Notes: generated by a model not told the origin, from the letters alone. Positions 1-9,332 are shown, numbered from the stretch's first letter. The stretch is 64,000 nt of DNA from Pseudoalteromonas sp. MSK9-3 (GCF_003590335.1 NZ_MIET01000070.1:62001-126000); one strand, 5' to 3'. A program made the numbers and translations.

Positions 1-1056
1 AAATTAGCGTCGCAAAATTTTAGTGATAACGAAGCTGAGCATAGCCCCGTCATCAGTTGGTTTAAAGACAGTGGTGGTTGTCGCTTAATGGTTAAAAAGT
101 GTTATGGGGGCGTCGAGCTAACCCCATGGCAAGGCGTTTTGGTTCAGCTGGGGTTAGGGGCACTGTCTCCGTCTTTGGCCATTGGTGCCGGTATGCATCA
201 GTTTTCTATTGCAACGTTACAAGAAATGGCTAAAACCAGTACGGGTCTGGAGTCGCTCTTATTAGAGGCAATTGCCAAAAATGATTTGTTGGTGTCATCG
301 GCATTCAGCGAAGGAAATACATCTAAAAGTATCCTTAAAAGCCAGATCATTGCTAAACCAAGTGGAAAAGGGTTTATTGTAACTGGCACTAAAAAACCCT
401 GTAGTTTAGCCCATGATATGGATTTATTAACAGCGAGTGTGCGTGTTGAACCTGAAGACGCAGACCCCTATTTTGCGGTTGCACTCATTCATAAAGAGAA
501 TGACGGCGTTAATATAGAGCCGTTTTGGGGCGCAAACTTCCTTAAAGCCAGTCAAAGTGAAGCGGTACAGTTAAATGAGGTGTATGTACCTCACAGTATG
601 CTCGTTAATGTTGATGAGAATATGGCTTATCATGCGCATATTTGTGGCTTTGTGTGGTTTGAGTTACTGACAACTGCGTCGTATCTAGGCATGGTGTACG
701 GGCTTGTGGACGAAGCGAAAAAGCGTGGGCGCTTATGTGATCAAGACACCGTGGCTGCTTATATCAAGCTTGATACCGGTGCGCTTGCACTAAAAGCAAT
801 CACGTATGATATGCATGACCAAACGCAAGATACATTATCGCAAGTGTTGGCCTGTCGATATCATTTACAAGAGGTGCTAACGCAAGTCACTGCACAGGTG
901 ATGGAAAAAGTCGGAGGCCTTAATTATATTGGTGATAACTATTTTTCAAGTATAGCGCAGACGATTCATGCCTTTAATTTTCACCCGCCTGCTAAGCACA
1001 GTATGATAGCGCCACTGGCCGCATATTATGATAATCAACTTTTGGTGATGGTATAA
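1..1056 (+). CDS. Acyl-CoA dehydrogenase-like flavoprotein, 5' end cut by window
   Basis: The reading frame is open from base 1 with no stop, so the first in-frame ATG (base 88) is probably internal and the gene starts before the window. The visible part resembles the acyl-CoA dehydrogenase fold: a helical N-terminal part (GVLVQLGLGALSPSLAIGAG), a middle beta domain beginning near SSAFSEGNTSKS and containing the typical 'G..VTGTKKPCSLAHDMDLL' stretch, then a helical C-terminal part with KVGGLNYI. It stops 2 bases before the formyltransferase gene, so the two are likely co-transcribed. The family oxidises acyl thioesters with FAD; similar proteins also act as FMN-type hydroxylases. The substrate cannot be read from the sequence. 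It may belong to a biosynthetic cluster lying to the left. Confidence 0.75.
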   Translation, partial: KLASQNFSDNEAEHSPVISWFKDSGGCRLMVKKCYGGVELTPWQGVLVQLGLGALSPSLAIGAGMHQFSIATLQEMAKTSTGLESLLLEAIAKNDLLVSSAFSEGNTSKSILKSQIIAKPSGKGFIVTGTKKPCSLAHDMDLLTASVRVEPEDADPYFAVALIHKENDGVNIEPFWGANFLKASQSEAVQLNEVYVPHSMLVNVDENMAYHAHICGFVWFELLTTASYLGMVYGLVDEAKKRGRLCDQDTVAAYIKLDTGALALKAITYDMHDQTQDTLSQVLACRYHLQEVLTQVTAQVMEKVGGLNYIGDNYFSSIAQTIHAFNFHPPAKHSMIAPLAAYYDNQLLVMV

Positions 1057-1058
1057 AA

Positions 1059-1886
1059 ATGCGAATTGCACTTTCTAATATAGAAAATGTTGCAACTCAA
1101 AACGCGATGGTAACGGTATTGCGCCGTCACCATCGCGATATAAAGTTAGTAATATTAAGTGATCCATACTCCCACAGAAATGGTGGTTTTTTCACTCAGT
1201 TTGCTCGTAATTTACGATTGCGCGGTATGGGGTTTGTCAATTACTTGTGTATCAAGATGACAGCGATGCCTATTATGCGTTTTACAGCGAAGGTATTTGG
1301 TAAAAAGCCTTTACCCAGTATTGAGCAAGTGTGTGCTGAATATCAGATACCCTGTATTAAAGTGAAAGATATTAATTCAAAAGAGGCTGTGGCTGAGGTA
1401 AAGCGCCAGCAAATAGACTTATTATCCATATTTTATTTTGATCAGATTTTACATGAGGCGATGATAGAGGCCCCGAACATTGGGGTTGTGAATTTCCATC
1501 CTGCATTTTTGCCAAGTTGTAGAGGCTTGTTCCCTGTTTTGTTTAGTTATTTATATAATGAACAAAAATATGGCTTGTCGGCACATTGGGTGACCAACAC
1601 AGAAATAGATGCGGGCCCACTTATTGCACAATGTGCTGTAGAATGCCAAGAGCCAAGCTGCTTACTGCAATTAGATCGTACGGTATGCGATCAATTCATT
1701 GTATTTTACCCGCAAGTAATGGCATTGTTATCTGATGACTTGAATACACTTTCGCCGTACACTTGCGCGACTGAAAGTTATTATTCTTATCCTAATAAAG
1801 CACATTTAAAAGCGTTAAAAGTGCGACAATTACCGTTTTTACGCGTTGGCGATATTGCTAAAATGATGCTGGACAGTCCTCAATAA
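1059..1886 (+). CDS. Formyltransferase-family protein
   Basis: 275 residues. The C-terminal half carries the formyltransferase signature: Asn145 and His147 in VVNFHPAFLPSCRG, and Asp184 in TEIDAGPLIAQ, matching the Asn-His-Asp catalytic set of the methionyl-tRNA and GAR formyltransferase superfamily, which uses 10-formyl-tetrahydrofolate. It is shorter than methionyl-tRNA formyltransferase (about 315) and lacks that enzyme's C-terminal tRNA-binding domain. It is therefore more like the small-molecule or sugar-amine formyltransferases. It follows the acyl-CoA dehydrogenase-like gene by 2 bases, which suggests a joint pathway. Substrate unknown. Confidence 0.75.
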   Translation: MRIALSNIENVATQNAMVTVLRRHHRDIKLVILSDPYSHRNGGFFTQFARNLRLRGMGFVNYLCIKMTAMPIMRFTAKVFGKKPLPSIEQVCAEYQIPCIKVKDINSKEAVAEVKRQQIDLLSIFYFDQILHEAMIEAPNIGVVNFHPAFLPSCRGLFPVLFSYLYNEQKYGLSAHWVTNTEIDAGPLIAQCAVECQEPSCLLQLDRTVCDQFIVFYPQVMALLSDDLNTLSPYTCATESYYSYPNKAHLKALKVRQLPFLRVGDIAKMMLDSPQ

Positions 1887-1976
1887 GGCCGCTGAGCTAA
1901 TTATATTAAGCTAAATTTATGCATGTTGCAGGCGTTTAGCCTTTAAACGGTTATTTTTATTCAACAAGGAACCACA

Positions 1977-3032
1977 GTGAAGTTACTCGTTCTCTTACTT
2001 AATGTTTTATGGTGCAGCTATGTTGTTGCGGCTGATGAAAAAAAGTCACTGCCTATTGCGGCATATACTTTAAAACTTGAGCCTGGTTATACACAAGTGC
2101 GTGCCGTGACGGGCAAAGTCATTAAGCAACATGAAGCAAGTTTGAGCTTCGAGTTTTCAGGTAAGGTTCAATCGATACATTTTGATCAAGGTGAGTGGGT
2201 TGATACAGGGCAGGTGATCGCCACCCAAGACACCCAGCTGCTTGAAATTGAAAAGTTGCAATTGGAAGCTGAGAAAGCAAAGCTTTATGCGCAATTGAAA
2301 TTAGCGAAAATAGAGCAAAAACGATTTGAAAAACTGAGCAAAAAGAATTATTCGGCGGCTCAGCAACTTGATGAAGTGACGACAAAAATTGAGGTTATTA
2401 CAGCGGAACATGCGTTATTGGATGCCAATTTACAGTCTGTTGCAGTTAGACTGAAAAAAGCACAATTGGTGGCTCCGTTTTCAGGGTTGATAGCCCAAAG
2501 ACATGTACATTTGGGTGAAATTGCCAGCTCCGGTCAGGCGATGGTGACGTTACTCGAACAGAATAAATCTCAAGTTGTTCTAGGTGTGCCAATGTCTTTA
2601 CAGCATGCGATTAATGACACCATGATGGTTGCAGTATCGCAAGCGCAGTATCGCGCAAAATTACTGAGCCGAGGAGCCCAGGTTGATAGTGTATCTCGCA
2701 CTTTGATGATGCGGTTTGAATTGCCAGATGACGCGCCCGTTTATGCGGGAGAGCTTGCACGTATGGTTATAACCACTTTTACTGAACAGCCAGGTTTTTG
2801 GATCCCATTGAGCGCTTTAACAGATGGGGTACGAGGTACTTGGCAAGTATATGGTGTAAAAGATAATACGATAAACTCAATTGCGGTGAATGTGCATTAT
2901 ACCGATGGAGAATATGCTTATGTAAGTGGTGCGTTGAGTGAGCACCCTCTGATTGTGGCAAATGGGTTACATAAAGTGGCAGCGAATATTACGGTAGAAG
3001 TCGTTCAAACGCTCAGTAGCCGGAGTTTGTAG
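1977..3032 (+). CDS. RND efflux periplasmic adaptor (HlyD/AcrA type)
   Basis: 351 residues starting at GTG, with an AAGGA ribosome site 8 bases upstream. An N-terminal signal peptide (MKLLVLLLNVLWCSYVVA) is followed by the membrane-fusion-protein layout. This comprises a lipoyl half near residue 55 (FSGKVQSIHFDQGEWVDTGQ), a coiled-coil hairpin (about 85-150, rich in Lys, Glu, Leu and Ala), the second lipoyl half (LVAPFSGLIAQRHVHLGEIA), then a beta-barrel and a membrane-proximal domain. It would link the inner-membrane pump encoded 1 base downstream to an outer-membrane channel; no TolC-like gene is in the window. There is no lipobox, so it is likely soluble or attached only through partners. 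Confidence 0.9.
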   Translation: MKLLVLLLNVLWCSYVVAADEKKSLPIAAYTLKLEPGYTQVRAVTGKVIKQHEASLSFEFSGKVQSIHFDQGEWVDTGQVIATQDTQLLEIEKLQLEAEKAKLYAQLKLAKIEQKRFEKLSKKNYSAAQQLDEVTTKIEVITAEHALLDANLQSVAVRLKKAQLVAPFSGLIAQRHVHLGEIASSGQAMVTLLEQNKSQVVLGVPMSLQHAINDTMMVAVSQAQYRAKLLSRGAQVDSVSRTLMMRFELPDDAPVYAGELARMVITTFTEQPGFWIPLSALTDGVRGTWQVYGVKDNTINSIAVNVHYTDGEYAYVSGALSEHPLIVANGLHKVAANITVEVVQTLSSRSL

Positions 3033-3033
3033 T

Positions 3034-6000
3034 ATGCAGTTTTTATTTGCTAACGGTCGATTACAAGCTTTACTCATTGCGCTGCTGATTGTGACTGGGT
3101 TTTCAGCATTGAATAATTTACCGCGCAGTGAAGACCCAAGGATCATCAATCGGTTTGCCATTATCTCCACCTATTTACCCGGCGCTACAGCGAGTCGTGT
3201 TGAAGCGCAAGTTACTGAAAAATTAGAGCTTAAGCTAAAGTCTCAAGCCGAAATAAAAAATATGATTGGTATGTCGCGCGCCGGTATATCGGTTATCAGC
3301 ATTGAATTAAAGGATGAAGTGACAGAGGTGATCCCAGTATGGTCTCGGTTACGGGATTTACTCGCTGATGCACAATCACAGTTGCCTGAACAAGCGAGTT
3401 TATCGGTACTTGAAGACGACAGAGGCTACGCTTATACCAAAATTGTCGCCATAACAGGTGAAGAGAGTAAATCGTCGTTAATGAGCTTGAACCGCTATGC
3501 GAAAGAGTTAAAAAACCAGCTTACCAATACCTCAGGTGTTGAGGTTGTGCACTTATTTGGTGGGGTTGAAGAGGAGATAAGGGTTACTTATGACACGGAT
3601 AAAGCGGCTCTTGCAGGTGTGTCATTGCAACACATCGCTGAGGCTATTCGCGGCGCAGATCCAAAAGTGGCTGCGGGTGCATTGATCAATAGTCAAGCGC
3701 ACTTGCAAATTGAATTAAATGGTACGTTTGACTCATTGGCACGTATTGCTGCTATCCCACTGTCTAGCAACGACGATATTGCACAATTTGTATTGGCTGA
3801 TGTTGCAACGGTTAGTCGAGAATTACGTTCACCTCGTAGAGAAATAGCACTGGTTGATGGTCAGCAAGGGGTATTTTTAGGGATAAGAATGCAGCCCGAT
3901 TTTAGGGTCGATCGTTGGTCAGAAATGATTGATGATACGTTGCATCGTTTTGACAAGACATTGCCCAACAGTATTGATTTACATAATGTATTTGATCAAA
4001 AAGTCTATACCGAAGCGCGGCTCGGTGAATTAATTGAGAATATTGCCGTTGGGTTCGTATTGATCCTCACCGTATTGTTATTAACTTTGGGGTTTAAAGC
4101 GGCCGTTATTGTCGGCATGGCATTACCGTTAACGGTATTGTTTACGCTTGGTTGTATGAATATGTATGGGTTACCTATTCATCAAATGTCAGTGACTGGC
4201 TTAGTGGTAGCACTGGGGATCATGGTAGATAACGCGATTGTTATTACTGACTCAATTGCACGTTTCCGGCAACAGGGAATGACGGCTTTAAAGGCGGTGA
4301 AAAAAGCGGTCAATCATTTCTGGCTACCTCTACTGAGCTCCACTTTGACAACTATTTTAGCCTTTGCGCCCATAGTACTGATGCCGGGACAATCAGGTGA
4401 ATTTGTTGGCGGAATAGCGTTGAGCGTTATTTTTGCTTTAGTTGGCTCTTATGTCATATCTCACTCACTGATTGCCGTTTTTGCGGGGCGGTTTTTGCCT
4501 GATAAGAGCCAGCAGGGCATATTACATAATGGTATTTGTTTACCGCGTCTTTCTGAGCGCTTTAAAGCATTGCTGTATTTCGCTATTGAGCGCCCAAGAA
4601 GAACTATTTTAGTGGTAATGATACTCCCTATTGCTGGTTTTTTTGGGGCGACCCAACTAACGGAGCAATTTTTTCCATCAGCTGATAGAGATATGTTTCA
4701 TATTGAGGTGAGGCTATCGGCTAATAGTAGTATTGCTGCGACACGAAGAAATGTGGCGCAGATGTCGGAATTTATCCTTGAGCATGAGGGAATAGAGCAA
4801 TTAAACTGGATGATTGGTAATAATATCCCCTTGTTCTATTACAATTTAATGCAGCGTGATAAAGGCGCGAAAAATTATGCACAAGCGATGGTGAAAGTAA
4901 CGGACTTTGAAACAGCCAATACACTCATCAAAAAGCTGCAATATGGATTAGATAGAGAGTTTCCTCAAGCGCAAACACTGGTGCGCAAACTAGAGCAAGG
5001 GCCGCCGTTTAATGCGCCGATAGAATTACGAGTCTATGGGCCTAATTTATCGGTATTAGGTGAAATAGGGCAAAGTTTGCGCTCAGAACTCATTGCACAT
5101 CAGCAAATAACACACACAAGAACGACTTTGGAGTCGGGCAGTGCAAAGGTGGTGTTAAATGCAGATGAGTCTCTGCTAAGCCACACAGGTGTTAAATTAA
5201 CCGATATTGCGACTGTACTCCAAGCCCAGTTAGAAGGGGTCGTTGTGGCATCGCTTCTTGAGAAAACAGAAACGGTACCTGTTAGGTTGCGTACCTCACA
5301 AGCGCAAAGTAACTCAATAGACGATTTATACGCGACTCAGTTTATGAGTGCTCAACCATTGTTGTTAGGCGCATTTGCGCAAGTTAACTTAGAACCTGAA
5401 CAAAGTACGATTCATCGTCGCAATGGCGAGCGAGTCAATGTTGTTGAAGCTTTTCTTGAAGCCGGTGTCTTACCTCAAAAAGTATTAAATGAAATCCAGC
5501 AACAATTGCAAGAGGTACAGCAAACACTGCCGGCGGGGTACCGTATTGAAATAGGTGGAGAATCGCAGCAGCGAGATGAAGCTGTCGGCGTGTTATTGGG
5601 GCAAGTAGGGGTTATAGCGGTGTTGCTTATTACTATACTGGTATTAACGTTTAACTCGTTTACGACAACGCTTGTCATACTCGTGACGGCGGTACAGTCA
5701 GCACTGCTTGGCTTATTGAGTGTGTATATTGCAGGCTATCCGTTTGGTTTTACCGTGATCATTGCATTGTTAGGCTTAATGGGATTAGCCATTAACGCGG
5801 CGATTGTTATTTTATCTGAGTTAAAAGCCAATAATGCTGGTAGCGATGTGAATAAAGTGGTGCACAGCGTGATGACCTGTACGCGCCATATTAGCTCTAC
5901 CACAATCACGACAGTTGGTGGATTTATGCCCCTTATCTTGGCTGGAGGTGGCTTTTGGCCGCCTTTTGCTGTTGCGATAGCTGGTGGTACAGTATTGACG

Positions 6001-6099
6001 ACGGTGTTGTCTTTTTTCTTTGTGCCTGCAGTGTATAAATTATGTATAAAAGCAGCACCTGTAAGCGATATAGAGCCTGTAGTCATGAGCAGCAAGTAA
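3034..6099 (+). CDS. RND efflux pump, inner-membrane transporter (AcrB/HAE type)
   Basis: 1021 residues, the usual length for a proton-driven RND pump: an N-terminal membrane helix, a large periplasmic loop (about 35-320), a block of six helices, a second periplasmic loop (about 545-840) and a final helix block. The TM4 proton-relay stretch reads VALGIMVDNAIVITDS, with Asp-Asn instead of the AcrB Asp-Asp, a variant common in many RND subfamilies. It is encoded immediately after the adaptor and ends before a strong terminator. Substrate unknown; efflux of a product made by the enzymes encoded upstream is an inference from position only. Confidence 0.92.
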   Translation: MQFLFANGRLQALLIALLIVTGFSALNNLPRSEDPRIINRFAIISTYLPGATASRVEAQVTEKLELKLKSQAEIKNMIGMSRAGISVISIELKDEVTEVIPVWSRLRDLLADAQSQLPEQASLSVLEDDRGYAYTKIVAITGEESKSSLMSLNRYAKELKNQLTNTSGVEVVHLFGGVEEEIRVTYDTDKAALAGVSLQHIAEAIRGADPKVAAGALINSQAHLQIELNGTFDSLARIAAIPLSSNDDIAQFVLADVATVSRELRSPRREIALVDGQQGVFLGIRMQPDFRVDRWSEMIDDTLHRFDKTLPNSIDLHNVFDQKVYTEARLGELIENIAVGFVLILTVLLLTLGFKAAVIVGMALPLTVLFTLGCMNMYGLPIHQMSVTGLVVALGIMVDNAIVITDSIARFRQQGMTALKAVKKAVNHFWLPLLSSTLTTILAFAPIVLMPGQSGEFVGGIALSVIFALVGSYVISHSLIAVFAGRFLPDKSQQGILHNGICLPRLSERFKALLYFAIERPRRTILVVMILPIAGFFGATQLTEQFFPSADRDMFHIEVRLSANSSIAATRRNVAQMSEFILEHEGIEQLNWMIGNNIPLFYYNLMQRDKGAKNYAQAMVKVTDFETANTLIKKLQYGLDREFPQAQTLVRKLEQGPPFNAPIELRVYGPNLSVLGEIGQSLRSELIAHQQITHTRTTLESGSAKVVLNADESLLSHTGVKLTDIATVLQAQLEGVVVASLLEKTETVPVRLRTSQAQSNSIDDLYATQFMSAQPLLLGAFAQVNLEPEQSTIHRRNGERVNVVEAFLEAGVLPQKVLNEIQQQLQEVQQTLPAGYRIEIGGESQQRDEAVGVLLGQVGVIAVLLITILVLTFNSFTTTLVILVTAVQSALLGLLSVYIAGYPFGFTVIIALLGLMGLAINAAIVILSELKANNAGSDVNKVVHSVMTCTRHISSTTITTVGGFMPLILAGGGFWPPFAVAIAGGTVLTTVLSFFFVPAVYKLCIKAAPVSDIEPVVMSSK

Positions 6100-6262
6100 A
6101 TGGGTTGGTGAGGGTGTTAACAACATAAATGCGTTTATTGAATAATAACACTTCGTATTTTTCGATGTTATTAACTGTAATAATATGATTTTATTTTATT
6201 ATCAAACAGGTAAACTGGCTTTGTTTTCACACTTATCCCTCATCACTACCCATGATGTGTTT

Positions 6263-6284
6263 GGCCGCTTTTGCGGCCTTTTTT
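6263..6284 (+). terminator. Rho-independent terminator after the RND pump gene
   Basis: Perfect 6-bp GC stem GGCCGC / GCGGCC (6263-6268 and 6273-6278) with a TTTT loop, followed by TTTTTT. It lies about 165 bases after the pump stop codon and ends the plus-strand group. Confidence 0.9.
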
Positions 6285-6485
6285 CTTTTCAGCATATTAT
6301 TTCTATTTAGCGCTTAGTGCTTGTTACACATAAAGATATACTCAAATACCAGTGTTTAATTATTGAGCTGGGTGTAAGTTTTGAAAGTGGTCAGCGAAAT
6401 GGTTTTTTTTTGGGAACACCATGAATATTTAGTTGGCGGTGCTTTTGAGATGTATTCAGGTGAATTTGTGAATAAGGTTAAATTA

Positions 6486-6524
6486 GAGAATATGTATCAG
6501 CGCTATGTGCTAATACATATTCTC
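6486..6524 (-). terminator. Stem-loop after the protease-chaperone operon
   Basis: 12-bp perfect inverted repeat GAGAATATGTAT / ATACATATTCTC (6486-6497 and 6513-6524) with a 15-base loop, lying 10 bases beyond the chaperone stop codon on the minus strand. The U-tract is weak (TAATTTAACC), so it may be a terminator or an mRNA 3' stabiliser. Confidence 0.6.
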
Positions 6525-6533
6525 ACGCGTTTA

Positions 6534-6959
6534 TTACTCTGCTTCTATAGCATCTGGCTTCATGCCAAGTTGCGCTGATATAACACTATCAAGGTTCTGA
6601 ACTTGAGCAAGCACAAGCGATAAATCCATTGTTTGGTCGTCTATTTTAAAAATAGCACGCTGCTCACGCGTGTAAATCAACGAAAGTCCTAATGAATCAG
6701 CTATTTTTTGAGCGACTACATACGTTGGCAGCTTAGCCACAATTTCACCGGTTAATGTATACGTCTCATGAGAATTAAGCTCCGCTACTTGGTCGCCAAC
6801 GTAAAGTGTAGGTGATAGATCTGCTCCTTCAACTTTTGCAAAAGATTGACCGTTTGAAAGGAATGTATGATCCGATAATTGCACAGGCTCTGCAATTAAG
6901 ATTTCCTCTGCTGTTGCTTGCGCCATAAAAACGAATGCTGGGATTAATAATGCTTTCAT
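6534..6959 (-). CDS. ORF2-type dedicated chaperone of the kexin-like protease (probable)
   Basis: 141 residues with a signal peptide (MKALLIPAFVFMAQATA), so periplasmic or secreted. An AGGAG ribosome site lies 7 bases before the ATG, and the gene begins 10 bases after the protease stop codon. Aeromonas sobria serine protease (ASP) is matured with the help of a small secreted protein, ORF2, encoded directly 3' of the protease gene. Size, position and export signal here fit that arrangement, and the neighbouring protease lacks a propeptide. The C-terminal region (VAQKIADSLGLSLIYTREQR) resembles a small alpha/beta domain. Assignment rests mainly on context and recalled family knowledge. Confidence 0.65.
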   Translation of the reverse strand: MKALLIPAFVFMAQATAEEILIAEPVQLSDHTFLSNGQSFAKVEGADLSPTLYVGDQVAELNSHETYTLTGEIVAKLPTYVVAQKIADSLGLSLIYTREQRAIFKIDDQTMDLSLVLAQVQNLDSVISAQLGMKPDAIEAE

Positions 6960-6969
6960 AATTTATCTC

Positions 6970-8766
6970 CTATTTATGACCGATGAAACGGATTTTCCAA
7001 GAATTAAGCGTGCCATCTTCTTGGTTATTTCTATGTGTAAAGCGCACGTTAGGCTTGCCTGATGCTGAAGGGTTAAAGGTGAATTTTTCATCTTGGCCTT
7101 GCGTATCGATTAGACGTAACGTCCATACACCTTTAGCTGACTCGCCATAGAAGTTATGAGACAGCATTTGAGTTTCGGTAAAACCTGAACGACCAAAAAT
7201 AGTACCTGTGCGTGGTGTCATAAGTACACTTCTAGTCCCTGATGGAGATATGAGTTCTACGGCAACATCTCGGGTACTAGAGTGTTCAGCATTTAGCTGA
7301 ATTTGAACTGTTTCTATAGTGAGTTCTTCTGTTTGTTCAAAGTGGCTGTCAACACCGGTCAGTGTGCCGTCAGGGATCTTAGTATTGGCAACGGTAGAGT
7401 GCCAACCTGTGATCTCTAAAGGTGGTAGAGCTGCTGAGTAGAAACGCGCCATATTCACGGCTGCATCAACGTTTACAGCGCCAAAACCATAGAAGGTGTG
7501 AAAATCATACCCAGCAGCATTTGTTTGCCATGCAGGAATAGCATCGTAACGGAATTCATCACCCTCTTTATGAGTGAATGATAATGATACGCCAGGGTGT
7601 TCTGCATCAATTTTTCGCGCGGTAGATGCCAATATATGACGTACATCGCGCCAATTTAACGCAGGGTTTGCCGACATCACTAATGCAATAGCACCTGCAA
7701 CGTTGGGCGCAGCGGACGAAGTCCCATTCATACGTGCATTGTAATCGCAGTTGGGATCTAGTTCATGCCCACCATGTAGGTCGTTACGTCCATAAGCAGG
7801 GTTTCGACCTCTATCACAGCCAGTTAAGTCAGTGGTAATAATGGCTGGCGAGGTTGTACCATATTGACCTCCTGGTGCGGATACAAAAATATTTGAACCA
7901 ACCTCAGAATAAGACGATTTTACGCCATCAGCGTTGTAAGCCGATGCGACTAAATTCCAATAAGTGGCATCCATTCTTTCTAGGTTAGAGTTTTGTACCG
8001 GCAAGCCTTGGTTGGCATTGTCAAAGTAAATACGGCCACGGCCATAAGTTTTTAATGTAATTGATTGAGATTGGTAGCTATTACCAGCAGACTTTACAAA
8101 TATTGCGCCTTTGCCACCATGTGAATATCGCGTGATCTCTTCTTGGGCGTCATCATTGCGTTTTAACCAAGGCGTTACTTCATAGTTGTAACGCTGTGGT
8201 GAGGTACGCGCGCCGCCATAACTTTGGTTAAAAACACGAGGAAAGTCGAAAGATGAACGATTGAATCCATCAGAATACAAACCATGTGACTGTAGCCAAT
8301 TAGCTTCGGTCCACTTGCGTAAAAGGTTGAAACCAACCAGCCCTGCTTGTGGCGCGACGCCACGGCCGCCAATGCCGTTATATGCTGAGGCTGCAATGAT
8401 CCCGGCCACTGCGGTACCGTGTGTATCGTTATCATCTCTTGGTTTTAAATCAGCAGAATCAGTTAAGAAATCCCATGAACCGGGTTTTACGTTGTTGACT
8501 AAATCGGGGTGATCAAGTTGCACTCCACCATCAATAACGGCGGCTGTTACACCTACACCTAATATGCCTAGGGCATGAGTAAGGTCAAGGTTCATATCTT
8601 CTCCGGCTTTTCCGCCTCGATCAGAAAATGCTGTTTGACCGGTATTTTGCAAATGCCATTGCTGACTCGTTAGTGGATCACCTTCTCTTAATACGTAGTC
8701 AACATTCGCCATAGCGTTACAGGAAGCTGCAATAACTGCAGCCAAATAAGTATATTTTAATTTCAT
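6970..8766 (-). CDS. Secreted kexin-like S8 serine protease with P-domain
   Basis: 598 residues. Signal peptide MKLKYTYLAAVIAASCNAMA is followed directly by the catalytic domain, with no N-terminal propeptide. Subtilase triad: Asp79 (AAVIDGGVQLDHPDL), His116 (DTHGTAVAGI) and Ser350 (MNGTSSAAPNVAGA); the oxyanion Asn is in KSAGNS (Asn229). Residues about 455-598 form a proprotein-convertase P/Homo-B domain (RDVAVELISPSGTRSVL, GVWTLRLID). This architecture matches Aeromonas ASP-type kexins. The gene for a putative external chaperone follows in the same operon. Probable role: extracellular protein degradation or virulence-like proteolysis. Codon use resembles the surroundings. Confidence 0.9.
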   Translation of the reverse strand: MKLKYTYLAAVIAASCNAMANVDYVLREGDPLTSQQWHLQNTGQTAFSDRGGKAGEDMNLDLTHALGILGVGVTAAVIDGGVQLDHPDLVNNVKPGSWDFLTDSADLKPRDDNDTHGTAVAGIIAASAYNGIGGRGVAPQAGLVGFNLLRKWTEANWLQSHGLYSDGFNRSSFDFPRVFNQSYGGARTSPQRYNYEVTPWLKRNDDAQEEITRYSHGGKGAIFVKSAGNSYQSQSITLKTYGRGRIYFDNANQGLPVQNSNLERMDATYWNLVASAYNADGVKSSYSEVGSNIFVSAPGGQYGTTSPAIITTDLTGCDRGRNPAYGRNDLHGGHELDPNCDYNARMNGTSSAAPNVAGAIALVMSANPALNWRDVRHILASTARKIDAEHPGVSLSFTHKEGDEFRYDAIPAWQTNAAGYDFHTFYGFGAVNVDAAVNMARFYSAALPPLEITGWHSTVANTKIPDGTLTGVDSHFEQTEELTIETVQIQLNAEHSSTRDVAVELISPSGTRSVLMTPRTGTIFGRSGFTETQMLSHNFYGESAKGVWTLRLIDTQGQDEKFTFNPSASGKPNVRFTHRNNQEDGTLNSWKIRFIGHK

Positions 8767-8825
8767 TTATGTTGTTCTTTTATTTAATGAAAGTGAAATG
8801 TACCTTATTAAGGTTTTAATGAATA

Positions 8826-8843
8826 CAAAAAGTTAACTTTTTG
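8826..8843. promoter_or_regulatory. 18-bp perfect palindrome upstream of the protease gene
   Basis: CAAAAAGTT / AACTTTTTG, a perfect palindrome about 60 bases before the protease ATG, where an operator would sit. The rest of 8767-9110 holds AT-rich DNA with no convincing gene. Confidence 0.4.
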
Positions 8844-9110
8844 TTTTTCAAAGGGGTTGTCTTAGCAGCTGTGTTTACTCTATAAAGGCTTTATTGGCTG
8901 ACTCTAAGTAGTGACCAATACTGTGGCTGATGATATATATGTTCAAACTCTTGAACTCGGTCACTTTTCTTTTCAAATGTATGCTTTTCTCTCGCGCCAC
9001 TTTGCACCATATTATTGATGTTGGTTTTATGCTCACTAGTTCAGAGTCGATTAAATATATCAGCGTAAAATGCGGCTTCTTTAAAAAACCAAAGTAGAAA
9101 GGGTGTTGAT

Positions 9111-9332
9111 ATGGCAATTATAATTAGTAGTGTGTTGTTGTTCGTGGTGTCGGTAAGTGTCTTAATGGGCGCGGTTGTATATAAAAATATTAAACTGAAA
9201 AGGGTTGGGTTATTTGGATTGCTAGTGAGCTGTGTGTTAATCGGAAGTAGTTTTTACGGTGATTTTTGGCAAATGGACGGATGTTTGGACAGCGGTGGTA
9301 GTTATAATAAAACCTTGAAGGTGTGTGAGTAA
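9111..9332 (+). CDS. Small two-helix inner-membrane protein
   Basis: 73 residues. A GAAAGGGTG-like ribosome site lies just upstream of the ATG. There are two predicted membrane helices (IIISSVLLFVVSVSVLMGAV and VGLFGLLVSCVLIGSSFYG) separated by a short basic loop (KNIKLKR). A C-terminal tail carries a Cys-Leu-Asp-x-Gly-Gly...Cys-Glu pattern (CLDSGGSYNKTLKVCE) that is seen in other small hypothetical proteins and suggests a periplasmic disulfide. Function unknown. Confidence 0.65.
   Translation: MAIIISSVLLFVVSVSVLMGAVVYKNIKLKRVGLFGLLVSCVLIGSSFYGDFWQMDGCLDSGGSYNKTLKVCE

Noticed and set aside
6381-6578. Plus-strand open frame of 65 residues
   Set aside because: It runs through the 12-bp terminator-like stem-loop and into the end of the chaperone gene on the other strand; no ribosome site.
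8875-9117. Minus-strand open frame of 80 residues upstream of the small membrane protein gene
   Set aside because: No ribosome site, no recognised domain, and it covers the promoter region of the plus-strand gene.
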